Below are positions 4,997-6,214 of a DNA stretch of 6,214 nt, piece by piece; positions within the stretch are counted from its first letter, which is position 1; the number at the start of each line of letters is the position of its first letter. A program made the translations under genes and the position numbers. The DNA lies in NCBI GenBank assembly GCA_934667295.1, contig CAKULR010000101.1, positions 1-6,214 on the forward strand, in the 5' to 3' direction. Under the pieces are notes generated by a model. It made no database searches. It was not told the DNA's origin and saw nothing but the letters and a program-made list of their open reading frames with translations. The stretch is from an uncultured Kiritimatiellota bacterium. GTDB lineage: Bacteria > Verrucomicrobiota > Kiritimatiellia > RFP12 > UBA1067.

Positions 4997-6214
4997 ATGA
5001 AGAAACTTCTTGGCAGCGGCGCACGGACCCTCGGCGGATTTCTTCTCCTCGCCTCCACGGCGTGGGCGGAGGACGCGCAGACCTGGCGCTACTTCGCGGC
5101 GGACGCGGCGGACAACCCGTACCCAAGCCGGGCCTGCATCACGAACGGCACAACCTGGGCCCTTGCCGTGGACGTCGTGGACGCCGACGCCCGCACCCTG
5201 CGGATCGCCTGTGCGGGCACCGCCGCGAACGCCTACCTCACCGACCCCGCGAGCGCCCCCACCCTCGACCTGCGCGGCACCGTCTTCGGCGCGGACGAGA
5301 CGGAGACCTACACGATCACGAAGATCGCCCAGAGGGCCCTCGGCGGCGATGCGGCGAAGGGCACCGCCACCGCCGTCGTCACGCCCGGCACGCTCACCGG
5401 CGACTTCGAGGCCTGGTTCGCGGGCTTCCAGGTCGACGCCGACGGCGCGTCCATCGACGAGTGCTTCGCGGACTACACCTCCATCACCGTGGACGAACCG
5501 AACCTCACGGGGAAGCTCAAGGAAAAGCTCATTCCGCGCACGAAGGAGACGTTACGCTGGACCCTCCGCGTCCCCAAGGCCACGCGCATCGACAGCTGGG
5601 CGCTCGCGGCGGCACGCAACGGCAGCATCGCCGACCAGGCCGGCACGTTCACGGCGGACAGTTTCCTCTCCGTCACGGACATCGGCGGCAACGGCATGAG
5701 TAACCGCAAGTACGACGGCGTCCTCCATCTTCCCGTTGTCGAGTCAATCGGTTCGTATGGCGTCAGTGGAACCGATCCGGGCTACTTCGACATCCAGCTC
5801 GGTGCGGAAACGCGCTCCGTCAAGAACCTGCCGGTTGGATGCTGCGGCTGGATGACGAACCCGACGAACCTCGTTCTCGGCCTTGCCGCCGACAACACGG
5901 TGGGGAAGGAGGCCTTCACCAGCTTCCCCCGTCTCCGGCGCGTGGAGTTCACCGGCTATCCGCCGAACTTCACGGAGGACGCGGTGAATGTGTTCACGGG
6001 GCCGGGCATCGACTCCATCACCTTCATCGTCCCGCCCTCGGCGGCATGGGCGGCCTACCTCGCGCCCTTCGCCGCGAGCGGCGACTTCATCCGCTGGTCG
6101 GGCGACCAGATCCGCGCCTGGCGCGCCGAACATCCCGAGGGCCCGGTCGTGATCGGCACCGTCAACGGCACCGTGTTCAAGAGCGACACGCGCCACTATC
6201 TCGCCGTCTCGGAC
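4997..6214 (+). CDS. Secreted protein with BspA-like (LRR_5) region, C-terminus beyond the window
   Basis: The frame is open for 406 codons to the window edge. Residues 1-24 form a Sec signal peptide: basic KK at 2-3, a hydrophobic stretch at 12-20 and the cleavage motif AWA before Glu25. Residues 25-190 are a beta-rich, Asp/Thr/Ala-rich region that I do not recognise. Residues 225-350 resemble degenerate LRR_5/BspA repeats: SVTDIGGNGM (225-234), LPVVESIGSYGVSG (245-258), VGKEAFTSFPRLRRVEFTG (302-320) and GIDSITFIVPPSAAWAAYL (337-355). The last matches the end caps of such repeats as I remember them. No membrane segment, sorting signal or autotransporter domain is visible, but these would lie downstream. 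It is probably exported to the cell surface, periplasm or medium; a role in binding is typical of the family but unproven here. It is divergent from the operon and follows the poly-G promoter. Confidence 0.85.
   Translation, partial: MKKLLGSGARTLGGFLLLASTAWAEDAQTWRYFAADAADNPYPSRACITNGTTWALAVDVVDADARTLRIACAGTAANAYLTDPASAPTLDLRGTVFGADETETYTITKIAQRALGGDAAKGTATAVVTPGTLTGDFEAWFAGFQVDADGASIDECFADYTSITVDEPNLTGKLKEKLIPRTKETLRWTLRVPKATRIDSWALAAARNGSIADQAGTFTADSFLSVTDIGGNGMSNRKYDGVLHLPVVESIGSYGVSGTDPGYFDIQLGAETRSVKNLPVGCCGWMTNPTNLVLGLAADNTVGKEAFTSFPRLRRVEFTGYPPNFTEDAVNVFTGPGIDSITFIVPPSAAWAAYLAPFAASGDFIRWSGDQIRAWRAEHPEGPVVIGTVNGTVFKSDTRHYLAVSD

Noticed and set aside
4837..5703. Plus-strand 288-residue frame beginning upstream of the poly-G tract
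   Set aside because: It begins before the promoter, crosses the G tract and turns into His/Arg/Gly-rich sequence. The frame from 4997 has a ribosome site, a signal peptide and no stop for 406 codons.

Overview
The window is a GC-rich bacterial chromosome segment. It holds a compact five-gene operon on the minus strand, a tRNA gene with an integrase gene behind it, and one divergent secreted-protein gene on the plus strand. Dense GC-rich coding, a BspA-like leucine-rich-repeat secreted protein, an integrase start of the Planctomycetes/Verrucomicrobia type and the overall gene mix suggest a PVC-group bacterium, perhaps a gut-type Kiritimatiellota or Verrucomicrobiota. That assignment is inference from family resemblance, with low to moderate confidence.

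Layout, left to right. (1) Positions 1-318, minus: the first 106 residues of a probable tyrosine recombinase, running off the left edge. (2) Positions 319-421: a non-coding gap with a tandem 10-bp repeat and three inverted repeats. (3) Positions 422-498, minus: tRNA-Pro(GGG) with an encoded CCA and its own promoter (511-539). The integrase starts about 100 nt past the tRNA 3' end, the usual arrangement at the edge of a tRNA-targeting integrative element. (4) Positions 579-4808, minus, transcribed right to left: a PfkB sugar kinase resembling KDG kinase, an Rrf2 regulator with three cysteines, MnmA (tRNA 2-thiouridylase), NadA (quinolinate synthase) and a Crp/Fnr-type regulator. Gaps are 6 nt, 23 nt, a 4-nt ATGA overlap, and 23 nt, so they are probably one transcript. 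(5) Positions 4809-4996: a divergent control region. (6) Positions 4997-6214, plus: a signal-peptide protein with LRR_5/BspA-like sequence, running off the right edge.

Operon theme. NadA carries a [4Fe-4S] cluster. The Rrf2 protein has the cysteine triad that holds an Fe-S cluster in relatives such as IscR and NsrR. This MnmA has a CxxC motif and lacks the second catalytic cysteine of the E. coli enzyme, which fits an Fe-S type of thiolase. The operon may therefore link Fe-S or redox status to NAD synthesis and tRNA thiolation. This is inference.

The most striking signal is in the divergent region. A run of 13 G lies between a perfect TTGACA -35 box and a TATACT -10 box, upstream of the secreted-protein gene. 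The present spacer is 21 bp, and four fewer G would give the optimal 17 bp. This is the architecture of a phase-variable promoter driven by homopolymer slippage, as known from Neisseria porA, here controlling a probable surface or secreted protein.
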